Origin: Flavobacterium sp.
GTDB lineage: Bacteria > Bacteroidota > Bacteroidia > Flavobacteriales > Flavobacteriaceae
Direction of reading: 5' to 3'
Assembly (NCBI GenBank): GCA_027484725.1
Contig: JAIXSK010000003.1
Location: forward strand, 1-64,000
DNA length: 64,000 nt
Shown: positions 17,693-25,260 of the stretch, in pieces
How the letters are laid out: every line of letters begins with the position of its first letter
Numbering within the stretch: position 1 is the first letter of the stretch
Notes under the pieces: generated by a model
Database searches by the model: none
What the model was told of the DNA's origin: nothing
What the model saw: only the letters and a program-made list of their open reading frames with translations
Made by a program: the position numbers and the translations under genes

Positions 17693-19051
17693 ATGAGCAA
17701 CCCACAACCACTCAAAATCCTTCACCTAGACAGCAACCATCCGCTTTTGTGGCAACAACTGCAAGAATTAGGCTGTGAAAACCACCAAGATTACACGTCA
17801 ACTAAAGCTGAGGTTCAAGCCAAAATTCACGAATATCATGGCCTTGTCATCCGCAGCCGATTTACCCTTGACCGCGCCTTTTTAGAAAAAGCCACACAAC
17901 TCAAATTCATTGCGCGTGTGGGTGCCGGTCTTGAAAGCATTGATACCGAAGCTGCCGCCAAGCACAACATCGCACTCATTGCTGCGCCCGAAGGCAACCG
18001 AAACGCGGTGGGTGAGCACACTTTGGGCATGTTGCTCTCACTGATGAATCACCTCAATCAAGCCGATGCACAAATCCGTCAAGGGCAACGTGAGCGCGAA
18101 GGCAACCGCGGGCACGAACTCGATGGCAAAACCGTCGGGATTATTGGGTATGGAAATATGGGAAAATCCTTTGCCAAAAAACTGCGCGGATTTGACGTAG
18201 AAGTTTTGTGTTACGATATTCAAAATCATGTGGGCGATGCCAATGCGAAGCAAGTTTCACTTGAAGAATTGCAACAAAAAGCCGATGTTTTGAGCTTGCA
18301 CATTCCTTGGACACCGCAAACCAATGGCCTGGTCAATACAGATTTTATCAACGCATTTACCCAACCGTTTTGGCTGATTAATACCTCGCGCGGTAAAAAT
18401 GTGGTCACTGCTGATTTGGTTTCGGCACTCAAATCCGGAAAAATCATCGGCGCAGGCTTGGATGTAATTGAATATGAAAACCTTTCGTTTGAAACTTTAA
18501 ACAGCGATACTTTGCCCGAGCCTTATCAGTATTTACTGCAAGCGTCGAATGTTTTGCTCACGCCGCACATTGCCGGCTGGACTTTTGAAAGCCATGAGCG
18601 ATTGGCGCAAGTGATTGTCGATAAAATCAAAGATCAGATTTTCGGACTTTCGTCAGTAGCGCCTCAAAAACCCAAAGTAACCGGAATTGGCGGTGTTTTT
18701 TTTAAAGCTAAAAACCCTAAAGAACTCAAAGCTTGGTATGCTGAACACTTAGGCCTGCCCGTAGATGAATATGGTTGTTCATTTTGGTGGAAAGACGCTC
18801 ACGGCCATGATGCCATGACGCAATGGTCTTTATTTGCCAACGATACTAAATATTTTGAGCCGAGCCAGTCGTCCTTAATGCTCAATTATCGCGTGGATGA
18901 TTTGGCAGGTTTGCTCAGCCAATTAAAATCCTCGGGAATAACTCTTGTAGGCGAGCCGCAAAGTTTTGATTACGGACAATTTGCTTGGATACTCGACCCC
19001 GAAGGAAATAAAATTGAACTTTGGCAAGCCAACGACCGCGCTTTTTTATAA
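17693..19051 (+). CDS. 2-hydroxyacid dehydrogenase (SerA-like) fused to a VOC domain
   Basis: 452 residues in one uninterrupted frame. Residues 1-318 are a D-isomer-specific 2-hydroxyacid dehydrogenase: NAD motif GYGNMG (152-157) and the catalytic Arg-Glu-His trio R233 (NTSRG), E260 (LDVIE) and H292 (TPHIAGW). It resembles 3-phosphoglycerate dehydrogenase but lacks an ACT domain. After a short linker (about 319-329), residues 330-447 form a vicinal-oxygen-chelate (glyoxalase/bleomycin-resistance) domain ending FAWILDPEGNKIELWQ. The substrate is unknown; serine biosynthesis (3-phosphoglycerate oxidation) is plausible but unproven, and no serC adjoins. The VOC part could act on a product of, or protect, the dehydrogenase. 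A TM2 gene follows 42 bases downstream. Confidence 0.8.
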   Translation: MSNPQPLKILHLDSNHPLLWQQLQELGCENHQDYTSTKAEVQAKIHEYHGLVIRSRFTLDRAFLEKATQLKFIARVGAGLESIDTEAAAKHNIALIAAPEGNRNAVGEHTLGMLLSLMNHLNQADAQIRQGQREREGNRGHELDGKTVGIIGYGNMGKSFAKKLRGFDVEVLCYDIQNHVGDANAKQVSLEELQQKADVLSLHIPWTPQTNGLVNTDFINAFTQPFWLINTSRGKNVVTADLVSALKSGKIIGAGLDVIEYENLSFETLNSDTLPEPYQYLLQASNVLLTPHIAGWTFESHERLAQVIVDKIKDQIFGLSSVAPQKPKVTGIGGVFFKAKNPKELKAWYAEHLGLPVDEYGCSFWWKDAHGHDAMTQWSLFANDTKYFEPSQSSLMLNYRVDDLAGLLSQLKSSGITLVGEPQSFDYGQFAWILDPEGNKIELWQANDRAFL

Positions 19052-19093
19052 AACTTTTTTTATTTTTATGACGCTAACCTTAAAACAAATGTC

Positions 19094-19390
19094 ATGGAAG
19101 ACCAAAAATTCGAAGCCTGGAACCAACCGCAACCTGAACCACAACCTCCCTATCGCCCCGACAACAAAAAAGTAGCGGCCGGAATTCTAGCCATTCTACT
19201 GGGTGGTTTAGGGGTGCACAAATTTGTTTTAGGATATACTACCGAGGGAATTCTTCAAATCGTTTTTAGCATCATTACCTGTGGGGTAGCCGGAAGTCTC
19301 ATTGGTCTTATCGAAGGAATTATCTACTTGACCAAAACCGATGAAGAGTTCTACCAAATGTATCAAGTAAACAAAAAAGGCTGGTTTTAA
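19094..19390 (+). CDS. TM2 domain membrane protein
   Basis: 98 residues. A Pro/Gln-rich cytosolic N-terminus (1-25) is followed by the TM2 domain: helix one about 27-47 (AAGILAILLGGLGVHKFVLG, with the characteristic GxHxFxLG motif), a tight turn, and helix two about 54-78 (IVFSIITCGVAGSLIGLIEG). The function of bacterial TM2 proteins is largely unknown. It sits between two genes encoding VOC domains on the same strand, 12 bases before the next start. Confidence 0.88.
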   Translation: MEDQKFEAWNQPQPEPQPPYRPDNKKVAAGILAILLGGLGVHKFVLGYTTEGILQIVFSIITCGVAGSLIGLIEGIIYLTKTDEEFYQMYQVNKKGWF

Positions 19391-19401
19391 AATCGGCTTT
19401 G

Positions 19402-19779
19402 ATGAACCTTAATCAACTCACCATTCCGGTGGCTGAACTCGAACGTTCGGTTGCTTTTTATCAGAAATTAGGGCTTCAACTCATCGTGTTGTCAAGGCCG
19501 CAATATGCTCGTTTTGCTTGTGCTGATGGGCCAACTACATTTTCATTGCATTTAGCCGAAGGCGCAATAAATTCTGGTTGTTGGATTTATTTTGAAATCG
19601 AAAACCTCGATCAAAAAGTAACCGAATTACAAAAACAAGGGTTTGATTTTGAAGAATTGCCCAACGATAAACCGTGGCTTTGGCGTGAGGCTCGGTTAAA
19701 AGACCCGGACGGTCATCAACTCATTTTGTATTATGCCGGCCAGAACAGGCTCAATCCGCCGTGGCGTATTCAAGAATAG
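19402..19779 (+). CDS. VOC superfamily (glyoxalase/bleomycin-resistance-like) protein
   Basis: 125 residues from the ATG at 19402 (a TTG one codon earlier is less likely). Two beta-alpha-beta-beta-beta modules typical of the VOC fold: ELERSVAFYQKLGL near 12-25 and the C-terminal LKDPDGHQLILYYAG. Candidate metal ligands are at the N-terminal strand and the late Gly-His/Glu region, but a complete ligand set is not certain. It could be a small lyase, isomerase, dioxygenase or antibiotic-binding protein. It differs clearly in sequence from the VOC domain fused at 18.7-19.0 kb. Its stop is directly followed by the convergent stop of the zinc-ribbon gene. Confidence 0.8.
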   Translation: MNLNQLTIPVAELERSVAFYQKLGLQLIVLSRPQYARFACADGPTTFSLHLAEGAINSGCWIYFEIENLDQKVTELQKQGFDFEELPNDKPWLWREARLKDPDGHQLILYYAGQNRLNPPWRIQE

Positions 19780-19986
19780 CTATCTCCCTAAAAACCATGA
19801 AATGTGCGTGCATTCAGAACACACAAAACACGTAGCGCTTTTATTGGCCCAATCTAAGTTAAAAAATGAGGCCACTACCGTGTTGAGCTGGGCTTGTCGC
19901 GTATAAAACAAATTATTTTTACAAATCGGGCAAACCAAATCGTGGTTAGCAACCGAAATAGCTTCTGGCGTTTTTGATGTGCTCAT
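19780..19986 (-). CDS. Small zinc-ribbon protein
   Basis: 68 residues. Two CxxC pairs, C19/C22 (CPIC) and C56/C59 (CSEC), with an additional C53, form a probable rubredoxin-like zinc ribbon around a short helix (LNTVVASFFNLDWANK). No enzyme motif. Similar tiny zinc-ribbon proteins are common in flavobacteria and of unknown role. The gene ends back-to-back with the VOC gene (adjacent stop codons) and lies 11 bases after the stop of olsF on the same strand, so it is probably cotranscribed with olsF. Confidence 0.7.
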   Translation of the reverse strand: MSTSKTPEAISVANHDLVCPICKNNLFYTRQAQLNTVVASFFNLDWANKSATCFVCSECTHISWFLGR

Positions 19987-19997
19987 GATATTGAATA

Positions 19998-21812
19998 TTA
20001 TTCGCCTTTTTCAGCGAGTTTGCGCTCTAGTTCCGCCTGAAATTCTTCCATAACCGGTTTTACAGTGCTCTCGGGCAAGTCAGCAATGCGAATATACATC
20101 AAGCCGTCTACCGCATTGTTAAACAACGGATCTACGTTAAAAGCAATCACGCGCGCGTTTTGTTTGATGTATTTTTTAATCAGCACCGGCAAGCGCAAAG
20201 TCCCCGGCTCAATTTCGTCAATAATTTTATCGAATTTATTCAAATCGGCTTCGGCTTCTTCAAACACAAAATCTTTGTCGGCATCTTTGAGTTTTACTTT
20301 GTATTCCTTTTTCGGATATACATACTGTGCTACATACGGATCATAGTAATGCGATTTCATAAACTCAATCATGAGCGATTTTGAAAACTCGGTAAACTGG
20401 TTGCTGATGCTCACCCCGCCAATCAAATAGCGGTGCTCCGGATGGCGCAAAGTAGTATGCACAATGCCTTTCCAAAGCAAGAAGAGCGGCATGGGTTTTT
20501 GCTGATATTCTTTGGTAATAAATGCGCGTCCCATTTCGATGGATTTGCTCATCATGTCAAACAACTCGGGTTCAAATCGGAACAATTCCTGCAAATAAAA
20601 TCCGCTGATACCGTATTTGGAAAATATTTCTGAGCCTAATCCCATGCGGTAGGCACCGGCAATTTGCTGGGTTTCTTCATCCCACAAAAACATGTGGTGA
20701 TAATATTCATCGTATTTATCCAGGTCAATTGAGTTGTTGGTGCCTTCGCCGATTTCTCTGAAAGTCACTTCGCGCAAACGCCCAATTTCATGCAAGATGT
20801 TTGGAATTTTATGCGCTTCGGTAAAGAATACTTCGTAGTTTTTACTCACGGTCAATCGGCAATCAGAGTCGCGCAATCGAGCTACTTCAGCAGCCATTTT
20901 TTCACGGTTGGCCGGGGTGGCAATTTGTTTTGGGCTGCGCGGTAATTTAAGACTGTTGAGGTTGGGTGCCGACAAGAAGTTGTTGTCTTCATCGTCAAAT
21001 GAGTTGGCCAACATATAGGTTTTCTTGCGCAAAAATTCTGAGTATTCTTCGATGGTTTCGTGCTCGTTTTGCTCAGCCACCGAAATCGGTTTTCCGATGC
21101 GCACTTTAATCACACGATCTTTTTGGGTCAGTAATTCCGAAGGCAATTTTGCTGTGCGCAAGGTTGAATTCAAGCTGGACAAAAAGTAAAACAAGCGGCT
21201 GTTTTTGGCGTGAAAATAAATCGGAACCACCGGAACTTGCGCTTTGCGAATTACTTTGATTGCGCCTTCTTCCCAAGTTCTGTCTACTACGAGTTTGCCA
21301 TCTTTATAGGTTGAAACTTCTCCGGCCGGAAACATACCCAAAGGTTTTCCGTCGCTTAAATGGCGCAGCGTTTCTTTGATGCCCACCACGCTTGATTTAG
21401 CATCCTTGTGGTTTTCAAACGGGTTCACCGGCATGATGTAGGGTTTCATCGGATCAATGCGGTGCAACAAAAAGTTGGCGATGATTTTAAAATTCGGTTC
21501 GCGCTCGAGCATGAGTTTCAAGAGCAATATGCCGTCAATTCCGCCCAACGGATGGTTTGAAATGGTAATGTATGCGCCGTCTTTGGGCAAACGTTTGAGG
21601 TCTTCTTCAGGAATTTCAAACTTGATCTGAAACTCGTCTAAGATGGCATTGAGAAAATCCAAATCGCGCAAATGTTTGTTGCGGTCATAGATTTTATTGA
21701 GCGTAGAAATCTTCAAAACCTTCATGAGCAACCAACCTGTAAAAGTGCCCAAAACGCCGTATTTATCGACATTGATCGCCTTGGCAACTTCTTTAGCGGT
21801 AACTAATCCCAT
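19998..21812 (-). CDS. olsF: Bifunctional ornithine-lipid synthase, OlsF-type acyltransferase
   Basis: 604 residues with two acyltransferase domains. The N-terminal half (about 70-270) is PlsC-like with the catalytic signature NHPLGGIDG at 86-94 (the H-to-D spacing is one longer than classical HX4D, as in this subfamily) and MFPAGEVSTY. The C-terminal half (about 315-520) is an OlsB/GNAT-like N-acyltransferase: LREVTFREIGEGT, YYHHMFLWDEE, ELFRFEPELF, LLWKGI, GGVSISNQF. This architecture matches OlsF, which transfers a 3-hydroxy-acyl chain to ornithine and then a second acyl chain, giving phosphorus-free ornithine lipids; OlsF activity is reported for Flavobacterium. It acts at the inner face of the cytoplasmic membrane. 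Substrate assignment rests on architecture alone; the alternative is a general hemolysin/lysophospholipid acyltransferase. Confidence 0.8.
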   Translation of the reverse strand: MGLVTAKEVAKAINVDKYGVLGTFTGWLLMKVLKISTLNKIYDRNKHLRDLDFLNAILDEFQIKFEIPEEDLKRLPKDGAYITISNHPLGGIDGILLLKLMLEREPNFKIIANFLLHRIDPMKPYIMPVNPFENHKDAKSSVVGIKETLRHLSDGKPLGMFPAGEVSTYKDGKLVVDRTWEEGAIKVIRKAQVPVVPIYFHAKNSRLFYFLSSLNSTLRTAKLPSELLTQKDRVIKVRIGKPISVAEQNEHETIEEYSEFLRKKTYMLANSFDDEDNNFLSAPNLNSLKLPRSPKQIATPANREKMAAEVARLRDSDCRLTVSKNYEVFFTEAHKIPNILHEIGRLREVTFREIGEGTNNSIDLDKYDEYYHHMFLWDEETQQIAGAYRMGLGSEIFSKYGISGFYLQELFRFEPELFDMMSKSIEMGRAFITKEYQQKPMPLFLLWKGIVHTTLRHPEHRYLIGGVSISNQFTEFSKSLMIEFMKSHYYDPYVAQYVYPKKEYKVKLKDADKDFVFEEAEADLNKFDKIIDEIEPGTLRLPVLIKKYIKQNARVIAFNVDPLFNNAVDGLMYIRIADLPESTVKPVMEEFQAELERKLAEKGE

Positions 21813-21842
21813 GAATAAATTTTAAATTGATTGAGCCGGAAA

Positions 21843-21850
21843 CAAAGATA
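21843..21850 (-). promoter_or_regulatory. -7 box of olsF
   Basis: TATCTTTG on the minus strand, 30 bases upstream of the ATG at 21812. The upstream element 19 bases away is a poor match (ACTT). Confidence 0.45.
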
Positions 21851-21879
21851 GCAAAAAACTCTACTTTGAAAGTCTTTTG

Positions 21880-21912
21880 TTGAATTTCCTCGGGACATTT
21901 TTATTACTTTTG
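21880..21912 (+). promoter_or_regulatory. Promoter of the exonuclease III gene
   Basis: TTG (21880-21882), 22 bases, TACTTTTG (21905-21912), 24 bases before the ATG. It lies divergent to and about 30 bases from the olsF -7 box. Confidence 0.5.
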
Positions 21913-21936
21913 AAACGCACATTTTAAAAGCCCAAC

Positions 21937-22698
21937 ATGAAGATTTTTTCATACAATGTCAACGGTATTCGGGCCGCTATTTCTAAAGGATTCATCAATT
22001 GGTTGCAAGCGGCAGACCCCGATGTCATTTGTCTGCAAGAAATCAAAGCAACGCCTGATCAAATCCCAACGCTTGATCTGGAACTGGCGGGTTACCCATA
22101 TCATTACTGGTTTCCGGCGCAAAAAAAAGGCTACAGCGGCGTGGCGATTTTGTCTAAAGTACAGCCCAAAAATGTAGTTTTTGGCACCGGCATTGAGCAC
22201 ATGGATTTTGAAGGCCGCAACCTGCGCGTTGATTTTGAAGATTTCTCGGTCATGAGCTTGTATTTGCCTTCGGGAACCAACATCGATCGGCTTGACCACA
22301 AGTTCATGTACATGGACGATTTTCAAAACTACATCAACGAGCTCAAAAAAACCATTCCCAACCTCATTATCTGTGGCGATTACAACATTTGTCACGAGGC
22401 CATTGACATCCATGATCCGGTGCGCAACAAAACCGTTTCAGGCTTTTTGCCCGAAGAGCGCGCTTGGCTCGACGGCTTTATGAAATCAGGCTTTATTGAC
22501 AGTTTTAGAATGCTCAACCCAGAGCCGCACAACTACACTTGGTGGAGTTATCGCGCCGGAGCCCGTGGCAACAACAAAGGTTGGCGTATAGATTATTGTT
22601 TGGTCAGCGAGCCGTTGCGTTCGCGCATCAAACGAGCGCTCATTTTGCCCGAAGCCAAGCATTCTGATCATTGCCCGACCACCGTTGAAATTAGTTAG
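21937..22698 (+). CDS. xth: Exodeoxyribonuclease III / AP endonuclease
   Basis: 253 residues, single endonuclease/exonuclease/phosphatase domain. Key motifs in order: SYNVNGIRAA (metal/phosphate-binding Asn), CLQEIKA (metal Glu), the Tyr-containing SLYLPSGT, CGDYNICHE (Asp/Asn catalytic pair) and the terminal KHSDHCP (catalytic His). It cuts DNA at abasic sites and degrades from 3' ends during base-excision repair. A dispersed hairpin repeat follows in the spacer. Confidence 0.95.
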   Translation: MKIFSYNVNGIRAAISKGFINWLQAADPDVICLQEIKATPDQIPTLDLELAGYPYHYWFPAQKKGYSGVAILSKVQPKNVVFGTGIEHMDFEGRNLRVDFEDFSVMSLYLPSGTNIDRLDHKFMYMDDFQNYINELKKTIPNLIICGDYNICHEAIDIHDPVRNKTVSGFLPEERAWLDGFMKSGFIDSFRMLNPEPHNYTWWSYRAGARGNNKGWRIDYCLVSEPLRSRIKRALILPEAKHSDHCPTTVEIS

Positions 22699-22717
22699 AA
22701 GCCAAGAACCTGCTCTG

Positions 22718-22783
22718 CGCTACTATCTTTTGGGTTGAACCCCAACCCAAAAGGATAACCGCTTCGATCAGGGCTAGGGCATC
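22718..22783. repeat. Dispersed intergenic hairpin repeat, copy B
   Basis: 66 bases matching 43122-43187 at 54 of 66 positions by my own alignment. An 11-bp stem CTTTTGGGTTG / CAACCCAAAAG (22727-22737 and 22743-22753) with a 5-base loop is followed by the conserved block GGATAACCGC and GGGCTAGGGCAT. In the other copy the central G-C pair of the stem is C-G, a compensatory change. No coding frame spans it. Confidence 0.75.
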
Positions 22784-22817
22784 CACCAAAAATGAATCAT
22801 TTGAACCACAACAAAAT

Positions 22818-23777
22818 ATGAAACAAACAGCCACCCTTTTATTCGGCCTACTGGTACTCACTTCGTCGTGTGTGACCAAAAAAGTCTATCAAGACCTCGA
22901 AAATAAATATGCCGACCTCAAAAAAGAAAACCGTCGTTTGCAAGACGAAAACGATGATTGCGTCAAATCTAAAGCTGATTTAGACATGGCCTACAACGCA
23001 CTCAAAGACGAACTCAATACTACTAAGCTAGAGCGCGATCGCAACCTGGCTGATTACACCTCGGCGAGCAACAACCTCAAAGCGCTTCAGTCATCGTATG
23101 AAGCTTTAGAAAAAAACAGCAACGATGCTTTGCAAGCCAACATGGCCAAAAATCGCGATTTGCTAGATCAGCTCAAAGCCAAAGAAAAAGTCTTGGCTGC
23201 CGAACAAACCCGCCTCAACAAACTCAAAGCTGATTTGCAAGCCAGTTCAGAGCGCCTCAATGAGCTCGAAAATTTGATGGCTGCCAAAGATGCCAGTATG
23301 CGCAAACTCAAAGAAACTTTATCAAGCGCGCTCAATAGTTTTGAAGGCAAAGGGCTCACCGTACAGCAAAAAAACGGAAAAGTCTACGTATCTATGGAAA
23401 ACAAATTGCTGTTTAGCTCCGGAAGCTGGGCCGTAGGTTCTGAAGGTCGTCGCGCCGTGGTTGAAGTGGGCAAAGTTCTGGCCGCCAATCCAGATATCTC
23501 GGTGCTTATTGAAGGGCATACCGATGACGATGCTTATAATGGTTCAGGTCCGATTGCTGACAACTGGGATTTATCTACCAAACGCGCCACAGTAATTGTC
23601 AATATTTTGGCCGAGAACAAAAGCATCAATCCGCAGAATTTAACTGCCGCCGGCCGAAGTGAATATGCGCCTGTGGCCAGTAATACGACTTCAGATGGCA
23701 AAGCCAAAAATCGGCGCATTGAGATCATCTTAACGCCAAAACTCGATGAGATTTCAAAAATGCTCAACGAAATGTAA
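22818..23777 (+). CDS. OmpA-family peptidoglycan-anchored lipoprotein with coiled coil
   Basis: 319 residues. A lipoprotein signal peptide (cleavage before Cys at TSSC, residue 18) is followed by a long heptad-rich coiled coil (about 25-180) and a C-terminal OmpA domain (about 195-319) with the peptidoglycan-binding elements LFSSGS, IEGHTDDDAY, LSTKRATVIVNIL and GRSEYAPVASN...KNRRIEI. The lipidated Cys is followed by Val-Thr-Lys-Lys rather than acidic residues, so it lacks the acidic surface-export signal and is expected to face the periplasm, tying the outer membrane to the wall. The coiled coil may act as a spacer or dimeriser. Transcription ends at a strong bidirectional terminator. Confidence 0.92.
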   Translation: MKQTATLLFGLLVLTSSCVTKKVYQDLENKYADLKKENRRLQDENDDCVKSKADLDMAYNALKDELNTTKLERDRNLADYTSASNNLKALQSSYEALEKNSNDALQANMAKNRDLLDQLKAKEKVLAAEQTRLNKLKADLQASSERLNELENLMAAKDASMRKLKETLSSALNSFEGKGLTVQQKNGKVYVSMENKLLFSSGSWAVGSEGRRAVVEVGKVLAANPDISVLIEGHTDDDAYNGSGPIADNWDLSTKRATVIVNILAENKSINPQNLTAAGRSEYAPVASNTTSDGKAKNRRIEIILTPKLDEISKMLNEM

Positions 23778-23780
23778 AAT

Positions 23781-23814
23781 AAAAGGGCTCTTAGTTTGAG
23801 CCCTTTTTTTATTT
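23781..23814. terminator. Bidirectional terminator between OmpA-like and GSDH genes
   Basis: A 10-bp perfect stem AAAAGGGCTC / GAGCCCTTTT (23781-23790 and 23798-23807) with a 7-base loop, flanked by T-runs on both strands. It serves both convergent genes; the GSDH stop codon overlaps its edge. Confidence 0.85.
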
Positions 23815-25184
23815 TATCGAATGGTGAGTTTTGATTGCCACAGTGTTTGGTCACTTCCTTGAATGTTCATCAAGTAAACGCCGGCGGGCAATTCTGTCGT
23901 GCTGATGGATTGTCCGGTTTGCGTTATTTTTTGAGAACGCAACAATTTTCCGGTTAAATCATAAATGTTGGCAACCGCAGGAAATTTAATTTTCTCTGAT
24001 CGAACAAAAACTTCTGTGCTGGCCGGGTTGGGATAAATCTGAAAATCTTGCGTCTCAAAAGAGCTGTTGGCCAATTGCGAAGTGTCAATCAATTTATAAA
24101 CTGTTCCGTTGTTGATGCCGGCTATATACATTTCTCCGTTGAGGTCTTGCCCAAATGTGGTGAAATTTCCGCTAAAAGTATTTGACCAAGTAATCGTGCT
24201 TGAACCCACAGAAATCATCCCAATTTTGTTGAAGCAATAATCAGCCATAAAATATTTTCCGTAAAAGTTGGGATAAGTGGTGCCGCGATATACATATCCC
24301 CCGGTAATCGAGCATCCTATACTATGACTGTATTGCGCCACCGGAAAAGTATAATTGGTGCCTGAAACAGCACAACCGTTGGTATACACATTATTGGCTT
24401 CATAACATTTCCATCCAAAATTCAAACCCGGAGCCACCGGAGCCGGATTGTAGTTGACTTCTTCATAAGCATCTTGGCCTACGTCGGCAATCCACAAATC
24501 ATTGTTGAGCATATCAAATGAAAACTTCCACGGATTGCGCAATCCAATGGCCCAAATTTCATCATTCCCGGCAACGCCCACATACGGATTGGTCGGCGGA
24601 ATTCCATACGGAGCCGGTCCGTCTACATCAATACGCAGCATTTTACCTAAATTTTCACTGATGTTTTGCGCTCGGTTGCCCGGATCTCCGCCGCTTCCAC
24701 CATCGCCCATACCAATATACAAATAGCCATCGGCACCAAAGCGAATGGTTCCACCGTTGTGGTTGCTGTATGGCTGATTGATGGTCAGCAAAATAGTTCC
24801 TGAATTAGGGTCTGCGATGTTGGGGTCTGCCGAAACCGAATAACGCGCAATAACCGTATTACCCGCTGAATTGGTATAGTTTAAAAAGAAATAACCATTG
24901 GTGGCGTAGTTTGGATGAAACGCCAAACCCAATAAACCTTGTTCACTGCCATTTGAAACCGTTCCTGAAGGCAAGGTTAAAAAATTGGTCAGATTGACGG
25001 TGCCGTCTAGATTTAAAATTTTAATAGAACCTCCTTTTTGCACTACAAACAAACGCGGGTCGCCCACCGGATGCGTGATTTCAATAGGAGATGAAAAGCC
25101 GGTGGCAAAAGTAGTCAGGCCAATGGTTTGAGAAAATGCCATACCCGACAGGCTGATGAGCATCAGCAAGTAGAATTTTTTCAT
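23814..25184 (-). CDS. PQQ-dependent sugar dehydrogenase-like (GSDH) protein with T9SS sorting domain
   Basis: 456 residues with a signal peptide ending GMAFSQ. Residues about 22-350 form a six-bladed propeller of the soluble glucose/sorbosone dehydrogenase family (SEQGLLGLAFHPNY, NHNGGTIRFGADGYLYIGMGDGG, NPWKFSFD, WIADVGQDAYEEVNY). In the family these residues bind PQQ and Ca2+ and oxidise aldoses; PQQ itself would have to be made elsewhere or taken from the environment, as many Bacteroidota lack its synthesis. Residues about 380-456 are a type A T9SS sorting domain (YPNPASTEVFV... LPAGVYLMNIQ). It is predicted secreted. Substrate unknown. Confidence 0.88.
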   Translation of the reverse strand: MKKFYLLMLISLSGMAFSQTIGLTTFATGFSSPIEITHPVGDPRLFVVQKGGSIKILNLDGTVNLTNFLTLPSGTVSNGSEQGLLGLAFHPNYATNGYFFLNYTNSAGNTVIARYSVSADPNIADPNSGTILLTINQPYSNHNGGTIRFGADGYLYIGMGDGGSGGDPGNRAQNISENLGKMLRIDVDGPAPYGIPPTNPYVGVAGNDEIWAIGLRNPWKFSFDMLNNDLWIADVGQDAYEEVNYNPAPVAPGLNFGWKCYEANNVYTNGCAVSGTNYTFPVAQYSHSIGCSITGGYVYRGTTYPNFYGKYFMADYCFNKIGMISVGSSTITWSNTFSGNFTTFGQDLNGEMYIAGINNGTVYKLIDTSQLANSSFETQDFQIYPNPASTEVFVRSEKIKFPAVANIYDLTGKLLRSQKITQTGQSISTTELPAGVYLMNIQGSDQTLWQSKLTIR

Positions 25185-25210
25185 AGCGTTAGAATTGATT
25201 GTTTAGGTTG

Positions 25211-25241
25211 TAAATATAGCAATCCTAAAAATACAGACCAA
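25211..25241 (-). promoter_or_regulatory. Probable promoter of the GSDH gene
   Basis: Minus strand: TTG, 20 bases, TATATTTA. It differs from TAnnTTTG only in the final base; spacing is ideal and the box is 27 bases before the ATG. Confidence 0.35.
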
Positions 25242-25260
25242 CAATTGGTGGTAGAACTAT

